Positions 42,924 through 53,305 of a stretch of 64,000 nt of DNA are shown here, piece after piece. Position 1 is the first letter of the stretch, and every line of letters starts with the position of its first letter. Position numbers and translations under genes: made by a program. This stretch comes from Bacteroidota bacterium (GTDB lineage: Bacteria; Bacteroidota; Bacteroidia; Chitinophagales; Chitinophagaceae): contig JAEZGI010000069.1 in the NCBI GenBank assembly GCA_023416995.1, positions 4,126-68,125 on the forward strand. The letters are read 5' to 3'. Under the pieces are notes generated by a model. That model made no database searches. It was not told the origin of the DNA and worked only from the letters and a program-made list of their open reading frames with translations.

Positions 42924-45900
42924 ATGGAGTCAACAAAAAAGAAAAACTGGGTCAAGGTCATACTGAAGTGGTTGGGCATTGTGATTGGCGGTATCCTGCT
43001 CCTTTTAGTAATCTTGTGGTTCGTATTGCAAACCCGCTGGGCGCAAAACATAGTTCGCGGAGAGGTTGTCAGTTACCTTGAGAAAAAGCTTGACACCAAA
43101 GTTGCCATCGAAAAACTTTCCATTAACTATCTCTATCATCTTGAATTGAATGGGGTATATGTAGGTGACCAATCTGAGAAAACACTTGTGTATATCGGGA
43201 AACTGGAGGCAGGTTACAAACTGTTGGATCTTCTTGATAACACGCTAACCGTTTCCAGTTTATCGGTCGACAGCCTGCAACTGAATGTCTACAATCAGGC
43301 AAATGATAGTCTCTTTAATTACGATTTTATCGCCAAAGCTTTCGCATCGGAAGATACCACGGCGGTTGATACATTGTCGGGCGGCACGGCGATGAAGTTT
43401 AATATTGGCGATATCAATCTCTCAAGAGCAAATATTAAATATCATGATGCTTTTTATGGTCAGAATATAGATGTCAATTTCAGAAAAATTGATATTGCCG
43501 TCAACGAGTTCAATCTGGATTCGATGATTTTTTCACTTGATCATCTATATACTGAAAATCTGTTTGCCGGGATCCAGTTCAATGCAACCCCAAACATTGC
43601 CCCGCAGGATACCACGAGCGGTGCCGCCGCAATGCCTCGTATAAAGGCCGATTCCATATCGTTGTCAGGAACCCGCATTGTTTACATTGATGAAAAGTCA
43701 TCCACCGATCTGAACACTGTAGCTGAAAAGCTCGGCATTTCCGGTGTTCTGGTTAATCTCGATAATAACGAAGCGCAGATAAAAAATCTTCAGTTGTCGG
43801 GACACACAACCAGTTTCGTGACAAGTGCAGTTAGCACGCAGGCCGCAAAACCTGCAGATACCACCAGTGAAGAACCATTTAAATTTGATATTGGTCAGAT
43901 TACCCTCGCCGATAACAATATCAGTTATGATGACAATTCGAAAGCAAGAGTAAGGGGACCGCAGTTAGACTTTGCCCACATTAAATTGCAGGATTTAAAT
44001 ACACAGATCAGTAACATCGCTTCTGATGGATCCGGTTACAAAGCTGATATAAAAAACCTGGAGTTTACTGAGCAGAGCGGGTTTCAACTGAAGAAACTTC
44101 AAACTAATGCATCTTATACCGAAAATCAGGTTCGGTTGACCGGTACCGTTATACAGACCAACCGTAGTTATATTGCAGCAGACGTCGACGCGCAATATGC
44201 TTCATTACAACAGGCTTCAGATAATCCGGGTCATGTAGCGCTGAATGTAAAGGTGAAAAATACCAAACTGGTATTAAACGATCTGCTCTTTTTTCAACCG
44301 GAGCTTGCAAAAAATGAATATGTAAAACCTTTGCTGGGTAAGGAGATCCTACTCAATTCAAATGTTACAGGTAAGGTCAATAATCTGAACATAGCCAGCT
44401 TAACAATCAGGGAAGGGGCCGTTAATCTCGACGCTTCAGCGCGGGTTACCGGCTTGCCGGATTCCGATAAAATGAAGATCGATCTAAAGTTGAACCGTTT
44501 CTCAGGCACGAGGTCGGGTTTGCTTGCTTTGCTACCACCAGATCTGATACCAGCTTCCGTGCACTTACCAGATCAGTTCAATATTTCGGGTACGTATAAT
44601 GGTACCACCCAGGATATGCTGGCTGATCTAAAAATAAACACCACCAGTGGCAATATTTCTGTGAAAGGTAATATTCGGAATGCCAGTGACAGTCTGCGCG
44701 CGGTTTACACCGCCACAGTGTTCACCGATGACCTTGACCTGAATAAATTTCTCGGCGATACAAGCTTAGGTAAACTGTCTGTTAACCTTGATGTGAAGGG
44801 AAGGGGCTATGCTGTGAAAACCGCAGATATAGCTTTGAATGGAAAGGTGAATAAGCTGGAGGCAATGGGTTATACTTACTCAGACCTTACAATTGAAGGC
44901 AAACTTGCCAATAACAAGGTGACCGCAAATCTCAATTCGCCTGATTCGAACCTTTTGGCCGATATCAACATCAGTTATGATATGGATGAGAGCAACCCGC
45001 AACTGGTGGCTACTTCCAACGATATGCGCATCAACCTGAAAGCACTTGGCTTTTCAGAAGAACATCTCGTGGTAAAAGGCAAACTGGATGCTGATCTCGC
45101 AAACGCTGATCCGGATAAACTCGATGGTTCTGTGTTTATAACGGGACTTCAGATTGCACATAAAGACAGGGTGTATCCTTTAGATTCATTGAAGGTTATC
45201 GCCGGGCGGGTGCAGGACTCCACGGATATAACGATAGAAACCCCTCTTCTTGCTGCGAATATGCGTGGCTTATATAAACTTACCACGGTTGCGCAAACTG
45301 TGCAGGCGGTGATGGCCCATTATACCAGTGACAGTGCGATGGCCGATACCAGTATTGCTGAGAACCAGTTCCGACTTACAGGTACCGTGATGAACCACGC
45401 CATTGTACGATCATTTGTGCCTGATATTAGAAACTTTACACCGTTGCAGTTCGCGGTGAATCTTGATTCAAGAAATTACCTGGTCGATGTTAAGGCAGGG
45501 ATGAAAAATCTGCGTTATGCTGATTTTGTTCTCGATTCACTCAACATCGATGTCAATACTGAAAATGACAGTTTGTTATACAGCGTTAGTCTCAACGAAG
45601 TGCGTCATCCATCTATGCCTTTAAACTATACGCATATTTATGGCGGTATGCTGAGAGGTAGGATGGGTTGGAACCTCGATTTGCTCGACAGGGAAGATGA
45701 AGACAAATACTTTATCGGTGGAACCTATGATAACATAGCGGGTATGACGGAACTTCGATTACTTCCCGAATTACTGATCAACAAACAAACATGGACCACC
45801 AACGCTGATAATGTTATACAGATCGACAGTAACGGTATTCACACCGCAAACCTTGAGTTGATGCGTAATGGCCGTGGCTTATCGATCATTGGTGCCGGCG

Positions 45901-47927
45901 AGTCCTCCGGTTTTCCAATCACCGTTAACTTCACCAATTTCTCTATCGCCACTATAGCGGCCATGCTTAAAAGTGACACTTTATTTGCTGACGGTCTCAT
46001 CAACGGAACCGTTAAGTTGGATGCGGTTGCCCCGATTAAGTTTATAGCTGATTTAACAGTCGACAGTATCAAGGCTATGAGTCAGCCTATTGGTACCCTT
46101 GCCATTAATGCAAGCAGTCCTTCGCCCGATATTTACAATGTAAATGCCGAATTAAAAGGTGACAGTGTTGATCTTACTGTTAAGGGAGATTACAGGGTGA
46201 AAGGCGATGATAACTTAAACTTCGACGTTAACATACCCGAATTTTCACTTGCGGCTGCACAACCATTTGTAAGGGATATCGTTGGTAATCTGAAAGGAAT
46301 GGTAACAGGGAACTTAACCTTAAGGGGTAATGCTTCCAAACCGGTGGTCCGTGGTTCATTGGGTATGAAAGACGCATCGCTGGTATACCTCGCTTATGGT
46401 ACTGGATTAAGAATTCCTGATGAAACTATTGTTTTTGACGAGCAGGGTATCTTGCTCGACAAGTTTACCATTACCGATTCTTCTGATAACACTGCGGTGA
46501 TCGACGGGCGCGTTTTTACCACTGATTATGCTGCTTACCGTTTTGATCTTACTGTAAACACAAGAAATTTCAGGGCAATTGATAACAGGCTCAATCCTGA
46601 ACAAATGATATATGGGCCCGCTTCAATCGATGCCCGGCTTACCGTTAAAGGTGACATGAACCTTCCGGTGATAGAGGGTAATGTAAGGGTTCGGGATAAT
46701 TCTTCTGTTACAGTAGTGTTGCCTTCGGAAGATCCGCAGGTTGAAAGTCGCCGGGGCATCATCCGCTTTGTTGATCTAAGTAATCCTATTGACTCAAGTT
46801 TATTGGCAGGCGCGGATCCCAAAGATTCTGTTGCGGAAGAGGCGATTAAAGGGATTTCATTAAGTATCAGTGCGCAGATAACACCGGAGTCATCGATGAC
46901 CATCGTACTTGATGAACAAAACGGTGACAGCCTTCGGGTTAATGGTAATGCAACCATCAATATGACCATTGACCCCAGTGGCAAAACAAGTATGACCGGA
47001 CGATACACTGTCAGTGAGGGTTCTTATATTCTTTCGTTGAATCAATTTATAAAACGTCGGTTTGAAATCGTAAAAGATGGAACAATCACCTGGACCGGTG
47101 ATCCGACCTCTGCCACGCTGGACTTGTCTGCCCTTTATGTTGTTGAAACAACTGCGGAGCCGTTGCTGAATGGCGCACAAAACGTACCTGCAGGTACTGT
47201 GAGACAAAAATTTCCATTTGAAGTATATCTTGATCTTGATGGTGAAATGCTTCAACCTCAAATAGGATTCAGATTAGATATGCCCGAGCGTGAACGCAAC
47301 GCTTTTGATGGAGTTGTTTATAACCGGATCAGCCAGATTAATAATGATGAATCTGAATTGAATAAACAGGTAATGGGCCTGCTCGTACTTAATAATTTCA
47401 TTGGTGATAATCCATTCAGCAGTCTACAGGGAGGCAATAGTACTGAGTCAATGGCCAAGGGCGCAGCAGGAAAGATACTTGCGCAACAATTAAATAACCT
47501 GGCCGGTGATCTTATTAAAGGTGTTGATGTGAACTTCGACTTTGAACAAAGAGAGGATTATACTTCCGGCGTGAGAGATGATCAGACTAATCTGAACGTC
47601 GGACTTTCAAAAAATCTGTTTAATGATCGCACAACCGTAACCGTTGGTAGCAGTGTGCCGGTGGAAGGTTCTAATCAAAACACATCCGGGCTCACAGGAA
47701 ATGTGACCATCGAATATAAGATTACGCGCGATGGCAGATATCGTCTCAAAATCTATCGTCGGAATGATAACCAGACTATTGTTGATGGCGAAGTTATTGA
47801 AACGGGCGTTGGTTTTACGCTGGTGATGGATTATAACGAATTCAGGGAAATATTCGAGAAAAGTAAAAGGCGGAGATATCGGGCAAATATGGATCGTGGA
47901 CCGCGTACTGAACAGAAAAATAAATGA
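42924..47927 (+). CDS. tamB: TamB-like translocation and assembly module protein
   Basis: 1667 residues, a size typical for Bacteroidota TamB. A single N-terminal transmembrane segment (about 10-36, rich in Ile/Leu/Val) is followed by a very long, repetitive beta-helical region. It ends in the DUF490/TamB C-terminal domain (around SLNQFIKRRFEIVKDGTITW and GDPTSATLDLSALY). TamB-type proteins span the periplasm as a lipid-conducting groove and help outer-membrane lipid and protein homeostasis. The stop overlaps the start of the Omp85-family gene by four bases (ATGA), so both are made together. The start is the ATG at 42924 with a poor ribosome-binding site. Confidence 0.9.
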   Translation: MESTKKKNWVKVILKWLGIVIGGILLLLVILWFVLQTRWAQNIVRGEVVSYLEKKLDTKVAIEKLSINYLYHLELNGVYVGDQSEKTLVYIGKLEAGYKLLDLLDNTLTVSSLSVDSLQLNVYNQANDSLFNYDFIAKAFASEDTTAVDTLSGGTAMKFNIGDINLSRANIKYHDAFYGQNIDVNFRKIDIAVNEFNLDSMIFSLDHLYTENLFAGIQFNATPNIAPQDTTSGAAAMPRIKADSISLSGTRIVYIDEKSSTDLNTVAEKLGISGVLVNLDNNEAQIKNLQLSGHTTSFVTSAVSTQAAKPADTTSEEPFKFDIGQITLADNNISYDDNSKARVRGPQLDFAHIKLQDLNTQISNIASDGSGYKADIKNLEFTEQSGFQLKKLQTNASYTENQVRLTGTVIQTNRSYIAADVDAQYASLQQASDNPGHVALNVKVKNTKLVLNDLLFFQPELAKNEYVKPLLGKEILLNSNVTGKVNNLNIASLTIREGAVNLDASARVTGLPDSDKMKIDLKLNRFSGTRSGLLALLPPDLIPASVHLPDQFNISGTYNGTTQDMLADLKINTTSGNISVKGNIRNASDSLRAVYTATVFTDDLDLNKFLGDTSLGKLSVNLDVKGRGYAVKTADIALNGKVNKLEAMGYTYSDLTIEGKLANNKVTANLNSPDSNLLADINISYDMDESNPQLVATSNDMRINLKALGFSEEHLVVKGKLDADLANADPDKLDGSVFITGLQIAHKDRVYPLDSLKVIAGRVQDSTDITIETPLLAANMRGLYKLTTVAQTVQAVMAHYTSDSAMADTSIAENQFRLTGTVMNHAIVRSFVPDIRNFTPLQFAVNLDSRNYLVDVKAGMKNLRYADFVLDSLNIDVNTENDSLLYSVSLNEVRHPSMPLNYTHIYGGMLRGRMGWNLDLLDREDEDKYFIGGTYDNIAGMTELRLLPELLINKQTWTTNADNVIQIDSNGIHTANLELMRNGRGLSIIGAGESSGFPITVNFTNFSIATIAAMLKSDTLFADGLINGTVKLDAVAPIKFIADLTVDSIKAMSQPIGTLAINASSPSPDIYNVNAELKGDSVDLTVKGDYRVKGDDNLNFDVNIPEFSLAAAQPFVRDIVGNLKGMVTGNLTLRGNASKPVVRGSLGMKDASLVYLAYGTGLRIPDETIVFDEQGILLDKFTITDSSDNTAVIDGRVFTTDYAAYRFDLTVNTRNFRAIDNRLNPEQMIYGPASIDARLTVKGDMNLPVIEGNVRVRDNSSVTVVLPSEDPQVESRRGIIRFVDLSNPIDSSLLAGADPKDSVAEEAIKGISLSISAQITPESSMTIVLDEQNGDSLRVNGNATINMTIDPSGKTSMTGRYTVSEGSYILSLNQFIKRRFEIVKDGTITWTGDPTSATLDLSALYVVETTAEPLLNGAQNVPAGTVRQKFPFEVYLDLDGEMLQPQIGFRLDMPERERNAFDGVVYNRISQINNDESELNKQVMGLLVLNNFIGDNPFSSLQGGNSTESMAKGAAGKILAQQLNNLAGDLIKGVDVNFDFEQREDYTSGVRDDQTNLNVGLSKNLFNDRTTVTVGSSVPVEGSNQNTSGLTGNVTIEYKITRDGRYRLKIYRRNDNQTIVDGEVIETGVGFTLVMDYNEFREIFEKSKRRRYRANMDRGPRTEQKNK

Positions 47928-50200
47928 TGCGATTTTATCAATTACTACTGACGGGCCTGGTATTGGTCATATTCTCAGCTTGCAATAACCTCAAAAAGTT
48001 GCCTGCCGGCGAGCGGTTATATACCGGTGCTGAAATCGTGTTTGAAGACACTATTAAAAACAAAAAACAAATTCGTTCAGAACTGCGTGAATTGTTAAGG
48101 CCCATTCCAAACAGTAAGATACTGGGCATGCGTATCCGTTTGTCTTTATACAATATGTCCAAACCTCCCAAAGGCAAAGGTCTGAATCATCTTCTGAGAA
48201 ATAAATGGGGTGAGCCACCTGTGTTGTACAGTAAGGCGCGTCCTGATTACACCGCTACAGTACTGAATAACTGGATGTTTAACAATGGTTTCTTTCATGC
48301 TACAACAGTTGCGGAACCACAACTGAAAGAAAAAACGGCCAGTGTTATTTATAAGGTCACCGCTGGTACCAGGTATATAATCGACACGGTAAATTTTCCT
48401 GCTGATTCATCAAAGCTTGGCACACTGATACGTGAGCAACAGGAAGAGACACTGCTGAAACGTGGTAAATATTTCAGTCTTGACGATATCAAAGACGAAA
48501 GAACAAGGATCGACCAGGAGCTTAAGAACTATGGGTATTTTTATTTTAATCCTGATTACCTCATCGTTGAAGTTGACAGCACCCTCAAGGGTAAAACAAA
48601 TCTTCATGTAAAGGTCAAAGAGCGTAGCCCACGTTCTGCTTTGGTGCCATACAGGATCAAAAACATTTATATTTACCCCAACTTCTATACTACGCCGGAT
48701 ACGCTGCTGCTGTGGAAAGATCTTGTGACTTATCCGAACTACAAATTGATTGATACCGCTAAAATGTTCAAACCAAGGGTGTTTGAAAAACTTGTAACGT
48801 TGAAGCAGGATAGCATCTACTCACGTGCTGCGCATAATGTATCGCTTAAACGATTGGTGGATCTTGGTACATTTAAATACATCCGCGCTTCATTTGAATC
48901 GCTGCGGGATTCCACGCCTTTGTTGAATGCATCATTTTATCTTACTCCGACTGAAAAGCGATCACTCCAGTTCCAGTTAGCTGGTAACTCAAAATCAAAC
49001 AATTTTGTGGGGTCTGAGGTTAAGATCACTGCAAAAAACCGCAACTTCCTTAAAGGGGCGGAACTGCTAGATATAGCGCTCGCGGGCGGTTTTGAAAAGC
49101 AGGTGGGTGGAACACAATTTTCCACAAATGCTTATTCACTAACAGGAGATATCAATCTTTACGTACCTCGTTTTATAGTTCCATTCCGGATTATTAATCC
49201 AAGAACCGAGTTTGTGCCGCGTACCCGTTTCAACCTGGGCTACGAGTTTTTGAACCGCAGTGATCTGTATCGTCTGCATGCGATCCGCGGGGGGCTTGGC
49301 TATGTGTGGAGAGAATCAGATAAGATCGAACATAATCTAACGCTGCTTGGATTTAGTTATGTGCAGCCATCACGGATCACACCCAAGTTTGATTCGTTGT
49401 TGAGGCAGGATATCAGTCTGCGACAGTCGTTCGAGAAACAATTTATAATCGGTACCAATTATACTTTTAGTTATAATGAACCGGTTACTGCGCAGAAATG
49501 GATGGCAACAAATATCCGGTTCAATGTCGATCTTTCCGGGAATACCCTGGGTTTATTAACCGGTGCGTTCAAAAAGGACTCTCCACAGAAAACCCTGTTT
49601 GGAATTCCATATGCACAGTATCTGAAGTTGAGCACTGATGTAAGTAACTTCTGGAAGCTGAATAGCTCAGGTGGCCTTACCTGGGCGAACCGGGTTTCAT
49701 TGGGTTATGGTTATGCTTATGGTAATTCCCAGGCGATGCCTTTTGTCAAACAGTTTTTTATAGGTGGAAGTAATAGTATCAGGGCTTTCAGGGCGAGAAC
49801 CTTGGGGCCAGGCAGTTACCAGTCGGAGAGCAGCCAGTTTTTTGCGAGTGAAGCGGGCGACGTAAAGGTGGAAGTGAACTCAGAGATCCGTGCAAAGTTG
49901 TTCAGCATCGTAAATGGCGCCGCATTTGTTGATGCCGGCAATATCTGGTTACGTAAGGAGAATCCTCAGAAACCTGGTAGCGGGCTTGGCGGCGCATGGA
50001 AGGAAGTTGCAGTGGGTGCCGGCGTAGGTCTCCGTTTCGATGCATCCATCATAGTGGTTCGTTTTGATCTTGCGTTTCCATTGCGCAAACCATGGTTACC
50101 GGAAAAGGAACGGTGGGTGATCGATAAAATAGCTTTCGGCGATACACAATGGCGTCGCGATAACCTCGTTCTGAACATCGCAATTGGATATCCGTTCTAA
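47924..50200 (+). CDS. tamL: TamL-like BamA/TamA-family outer membrane lipoprotein
   Basis: 758 residues starting with two Met codons at 47924 and 47927. The short signal ends in a lipobox-like FSAC followed by NNLKKLPAG, so unlike TamA it is predicted to be lipidated, which is the feature of Bacteroidota TamL. POTRA-like stretches occupy roughly 30-330 and the Omp85 barrel the rest; the loop-6 motif reads FIGGSNSIRAFRARTLGPG, a variant of the family (V/I)RG(F/Y). It pairs with TamB across the periplasm. The gene converges on the amidohydrolase with a 9-base gap. Confidence 0.9.
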   Translation: MMRFYQLLLTGLVLVIFSACNNLKKLPAGERLYTGAEIVFEDTIKNKKQIRSELRELLRPIPNSKILGMRIRLSLYNMSKPPKGKGLNHLLRNKWGEPPVLYSKARPDYTATVLNNWMFNNGFFHATTVAEPQLKEKTASVIYKVTAGTRYIIDTVNFPADSSKLGTLIREQQEETLLKRGKYFSLDDIKDERTRIDQELKNYGYFYFNPDYLIVEVDSTLKGKTNLHVKVKERSPRSALVPYRIKNIYIYPNFYTTPDTLLLWKDLVTYPNYKLIDTAKMFKPRVFEKLVTLKQDSIYSRAAHNVSLKRLVDLGTFKYIRASFESLRDSTPLLNASFYLTPTEKRSLQFQLAGNSKSNNFVGSEVKITAKNRNFLKGAELLDIALAGGFEKQVGGTQFSTNAYSLTGDINLYVPRFIVPFRIINPRTEFVPRTRFNLGYEFLNRSDLYRLHAIRGGLGYVWRESDKIEHNLTLLGFSYVQPSRITPKFDSLLRQDISLRQSFEKQFIIGTNYTFSYNEPVTAQKWMATNIRFNVDLSGNTLGLLTGAFKKDSPQKTLFGIPYAQYLKLSTDVSNFWKLNSSGGLTWANRVSLGYGYAYGNSQAMPFVKQFFIGGSNSIRAFRARTLGPGSYQSESSQFFASEAGDVKVEVNSEIRAKLFSIVNGAAFVDAGNIWLRKENPQKPGSGLGGAWKEVAVGAGVGLRFDASIIVVRFDLAFPLRKPWLPEKERWVIDKIAFGDTQWRRDNLVLNIAIGYPF

Positions 50201-50209
50201 AACGTTGCT

Positions 50210-51568
50210 CTATTTTTTGTTCAGCTTTTGTAAGATTTCATTGATCGCCTGTTTTGAAAACCAGGTGGAGCCGATCAACACGCCCTCAATAGATTTTGTA
50301 TTTTTTATGTCTGTCAGCGGATTAGCCGACAACAATACAAGATCAGCCGGTGCACCTTCCCGTATGGTCCCCATTAATGGATTTTTATAGAACCGGCCAA
50401 CATTTACCGTTCCGGTTTTTATAGCTTCATAGGGTGTAAGTCCTGCGTCTACGAGATATTGTAATTCGTGGTGAACGCTGAATCCCGGCACATTAAAAAC
50501 CTGTGGTCCGTCAGAGCCCAGTAACAGGAGCCCGGCCTTGTTAACTTCATAAATCAGTTTGCGGCGTATGCGCAGAAACTGTTCAACTTGTTCCTTTTTA
50601 TATGCGGGATTACCAAGTAAAGATTGTTTTGTAGATATCCAATCATCCAATGTTTTTTTATTTACATAAACCATTTCCGGCTGCGCTGCAAGTTGTACGG
50701 GATCAACAGGTGCGAGCCATCGCTCGGCGAGTGCCTGGGTAGGCACAACCCAGATCGTATTCTCTTTGAGTGCCGAAACCAGTTTTGGGATTGCGTTTGA
50801 ATCGGCCCTGTGACCAATAAAAGTTGCAAAAAGACCTCTTTGTTGTTCTGGTATAGATTCAATACCCGGAACCAGGGCCTCAACAAACCCGTCCATGTGA
50901 TCTACTGTCGCGTATCCCGCTTCAATGGCTCGCCAGATACCAACATCATAAGACACATGACCTGCGAATGGTATCCCCGCTTTCTGGGCCGCAGATACCA
51001 CTGCGTCAAAATTCTGCAGCTTTAAACCGGGGTGCAGTTTTAGGAAATCATATCCTGCAGCTTCCTGTTCTTTGACTCTCGTGGCCGCCTGTTGTTCATT
51101 TTGCACCGTATTACCATTGAATGATGGGCCGGAGGTATAAAAATGCGGGCCGGGTATTTCGCCACTGCGGATCTTTGCTCTTAATTCAAGATGGCGGGGA
51201 TGACCCAACATTCCGCGGATGGTCGTAACCCCGTTTACCGCGAATAGTAACAGGGTTTCTTTCATCGGTTCAAGATTATCCACCGGTGGTACATGTGCAT
51301 GCATTTCCGCCAGCCCAGGCATGAGGTAGCGCCCCTTTCCCTCCACAATTACTGCCCCTTTGGGATAAACGGCATTCGATGCGGCCGAAACAGAAATTAC
51401 CTTACCATTCTGTACAACTACCGTTTTATTTGCGTGAATGGAATCTGAGTCCATTGCCACAACATTAACATCTTTGAAAACTACCTGGCGATTGCCGGTT
51501 TTCATTATCCCTTGTGCCCATGCAGACAGGCTTCCAAGAAAACTACAGAGGATAAACAGGTATTTCAT
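50210..51568 (-). CDS. Exported metal-dependent amidohydrolase
   Basis: 452 residues with signal peptide (1-19, cleavage near AWAQ). Amidohydrolase-superfamily metal site: HAHVPP, then a Lys in FLKLHPG, His in FAGHVSYD, DHMDGFVE and the late Asp in LGSDGPQVFN. The closing segment DLVLLSANPLTDIKNTKSIEGVLIGSTWF is usual for periplasmic imidazolonepropionase-like or prolidase-like members. It hydrolyses a C-N bond (peptide, amide or cyclic) outside the cytoplasm; the substrate is unknown. It is a single gene, divergent from the aldo/keto reductase. Confidence 0.88.
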   Translation of the reverse strand: MKYLFILCSFLGSLSAWAQGIMKTGNRQVVFKDVNVVAMDSDSIHANKTVVVQNGKVISVSAASNAVYPKGAVIVEGKGRYLMPGLAEMHAHVPPVDNLEPMKETLLLFAVNGVTTIRGMLGHPRHLELRAKIRSGEIPGPHFYTSGPSFNGNTVQNEQQAATRVKEQEAAGYDFLKLHPGLKLQNFDAVVSAAQKAGIPFAGHVSYDVGIWRAIEAGYATVDHMDGFVEALVPGIESIPEQQRGLFATFIGHRADSNAIPKLVSALKENTIWVVPTQALAERWLAPVDPVQLAAQPEMVYVNKKTLDDWISTKQSLLGNPAYKKEQVEQFLRIRRKLIYEVNKAGLLLLGSDGPQVFNVPGFSVHHELQYLVDAGLTPYEAIKTGTVNVGRFYKNPLMGTIREGAPADLVLLSANPLTDIKNTKSIEGVLIGSTWFSKQAINEILQKLNKK

Positions 51569-51627
51569 ATCGGGTTTGTTTGAGTGAATGCCAGCCAGGC
51601 AGAAAAACCGTTCTGATAAATTTACGA

Positions 51628-51635
51628 TAATTTTG
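51628..51635 (+). promoter_or_regulatory. -7 box TAATTTTG upstream of the aldo/keto reductase
   Basis: Exact TAnnTTTG match in the 159-base divergent region between the amidohydrolase and the aldo/keto reductase. It would give a leader of about 85 bases. No clear -33 TTTG was found at the right distance, so the call rests on the -7 element. Confidence 0.4.
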
Positions 51636-51727
51636 AACCGTTATCAGCCGTTGTCTTCGCGATGGGTGATTTTCATGTGATTTCCATCATCGGTAAACTT
51701 TGGTTCAGCAACTAAACACAACTTGCA

Positions 51728-52627
51728 ATGATGAAATACAGAAAACTTGGTACATCATCGCTTGAGGTCAGCGAGGTTTCATTTGGCTGTATGTCACTTG
51801 GCAGTGATGAGCAGGAAAACAGGCAACTGATCAGCGATGCCATCGACGGAGGTATCAATTTATTTGATACTGCTGATATTTATGATAACGGCCGGAACGA
51901 ACAAATGCTTGGGGCGGCCCTAAAGGGAAAACGAACCAGCGTTCTGATTGCATCGAAAGTTGGCAATCGCCTCCGTGCTGATGGATCAGGATGGGATTGG
52001 GCACCGACCCGTGCATATATTATTGCTTCAATTGAAGACACGCTGAGACGTTTGCAAACTGATTATCTCGACTTATATCAGCTTCATGGCGGTACCATCG
52101 ATGATCCGATTGATGAAATTATTGAAGCCTTCGAGTTATTGAAACAACAGGGAAAGATTCGTTACTACGGCATCTCATCTATTCGTCCAAACGTAATCAG
52201 GGAATACATCAAAAGATCGTCCATCGTTAGCGTGATGATGCAATACAGTCTGCTGGACCGACGGCCCGAAGAGATCTGTTTTCCCTTGCTTGAAGATGCG
52301 CGCATTGGAATACTGGTGCGGGGCAGCGTTGCCAGGGGTTTGCTTGCCGGCAAACCAGTAGCTGAATACCTGAAATACAATAAACTGGACGTACATAAAA
52401 TGGCAATGGCGGTTGCAAGTATAAGCAGTGAAGCCCGCAACCAGATGCAAACCGCGGTGCGTTATGTTTTGCAGCACGAGCCCGTTACTTCGGCGGTGGT
52501 GGGTATCCGAACCCCCGAACAACTGCGGTCTGCACTTTCTGTTGCCGATACCCAGGCATTAACCGCACACGAACTTGAATACCTTAACCAGGTGCTCCAT
52601 CCTAATTTCTACGAAGAACACCGCTAA
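51728..52627 (+). CDS. Aldo/keto reductase
   Basis: 299 residues (two Met codons at 51728 and 51731). TIM-barrel AKR with the catalytic tetrad Asp47 and Tyr52 (FDTADIYDNG), Lys77 (IASKVG) and His120 (YQLHGG). The C-terminal half has the NADPH-binding pattern of this group (RGSVARGLLAGKP, VVGIRTPEQL). It reduces aldehydes or sugars in the cytoplasm. It precedes the ECF sigma gene by 105 bases that contain a separate promoter, so it is probably not part of the sigma operon. Confidence 0.92.
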   Translation: MMKYRKLGTSSLEVSEVSFGCMSLGSDEQENRQLISDAIDGGINLFDTADIYDNGRNEQMLGAALKGKRTSVLIASKVGNRLRADGSGWDWAPTRAYIIASIEDTLRRLQTDYLDLYQLHGGTIDDPIDEIIEAFELLKQQGKIRYYGISSIRPNVIREYIKRSSIVSVMMQYSLLDRRPEEICFPLLEDARIGILVRGSVARGLLAGKPVAEYLKYNKLDVHKMAMAVASISSEARNQMQTAVRYVLQHEPVTSAVVGIRTPEQLRSALSVADTQALTAHELEYLNQVLHPNFYEEHR

Positions 52628-52643
52628 ACAATTTTTGTGATCA

Positions 52644-52672
52644 ATAGGGGTATGGGGCCCCAGGGTTGTCAT
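52644..52672 (+). promoter_or_regulatory. Candidate ECF promoter of the sigma-factor operon
   Basis: ATAGGGGTATG (52644-52654), 11 bases, then TTGTCAT (52666-52672). The same pair of blocks with the same 11-base gap occurs upstream of the DUF2807 gene (56248-56276). The G-rich upstream block and the TGTC core downstream resemble ECF-type -35 and -10 elements. It lies 60 bases before the sigma ATG at 52733, supporting that start and suggesting autoregulation. Confidence 0.6.
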
Positions 52673-52732
52673 TTAATAAACAATCCTTTGGCAGAGGCCC
52701 TCAAATACAGCACCCTATATCAATCCCTAAGA

Positions 52733-53296
52733 ATGGAAGTATCTCGGAAGGGCAATTTGGAACAGGAAGGCAAGATAGCTTTTGAAACGGTTTTTAAATC
52801 AAACTATAAAGGCTTACATGCTTACGCCTATACCATCCTGAAGGATGAAATAATGGCTGAGGAAATGGTTCAGAACGTATTTTGCAAACTTTGGGAAAAA
52901 CGCGCGGGTATCAATGTTCAAACCTCGCTCGCGGCATACCTGTATCGCTCGGTTTATCATGAAAGCCTGAATTACCTTAAACACCTTAAGGTACGGGAGG
53001 CTTACGGTTCATACGCCAGATCGCAGCTGCGATCGGCGGTGGATACGGCAGAGAAAAAAGTGATGGTATCTGATCTTGAAAAAAAACTGAATGAAGCACT
53101 GGACCAACTGCCTGAACAATGCCGGATCATTTTCCAGATGAGCCGGTTCGAAGAACTTAGGTACCAGGAAATAGCAGACAGGCTGGGCCTCTCAATAAAA
53201 ACTGTTGAAAATCAAATGGGCAAAGCTTTACGCATCCTCCGCCTCAAACTATCGGATTTTTTACCTCTTGCCTTGCTAACATTTCTTAACCTATAA
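52733..53296 (+). CDS. ECF RNA polymerase sigma factor (FecI/SigW-like, Bacteroidota type)
   Basis: 187 residues from the ATG at 52733. Upstream GTG and ATG codons at 52637 and 52652 lie before or inside the proposed promoter and are rejected. Region 2 (FKSNYKGLHAYAYTILKD, then EEMVQNVFCKLWEK) and region 4 (LPEQCRIIFQMSRFEE, then YQEIADRLGLSIKTVENQM) are complete. It should direct polymerase to ECF promoters, probably including the matching boxes at 52644 and 56248. The FecR-type anti-sigma gene begins 9 bases after its stop. Confidence 0.93.
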   Translation: MEVSRKGNLEQEGKIAFETVFKSNYKGLHAYAYTILKDEIMAEEMVQNVFCKLWEKRAGINVQTSLAAYLYRSVYHESLNYLKHLKVREAYGSYARSQLRSAVDTAEKKVMVSDLEKKLNEALDQLPEQCRIIFQMSRFEELRYQEIADRLGLSIKTVENQMGKALRILRLKLSDFLPLALLTFLNL

Positions 53297-53305
53297 AACC
53301 AGCCG

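Noticed and set aside
42815..43051. 78-residue minus-strand frame upstream of and overlapping tamB
   Set aside because: It overlaps the start of tamB antisense and has no family likeness or signal.
46535..47008. 157-residue open frame on the minus strand
   Set aside because: It lies antisense inside tamB in a low-stop frame and shows no recognisable features.
52637..52732. N-terminal extension of the sigma factor from GTG 52637 or ATG 52652
   Set aside because: These codons lie before or inside the proposed ECF promoter, and the added residues do not look like sigma region 1 or 2.
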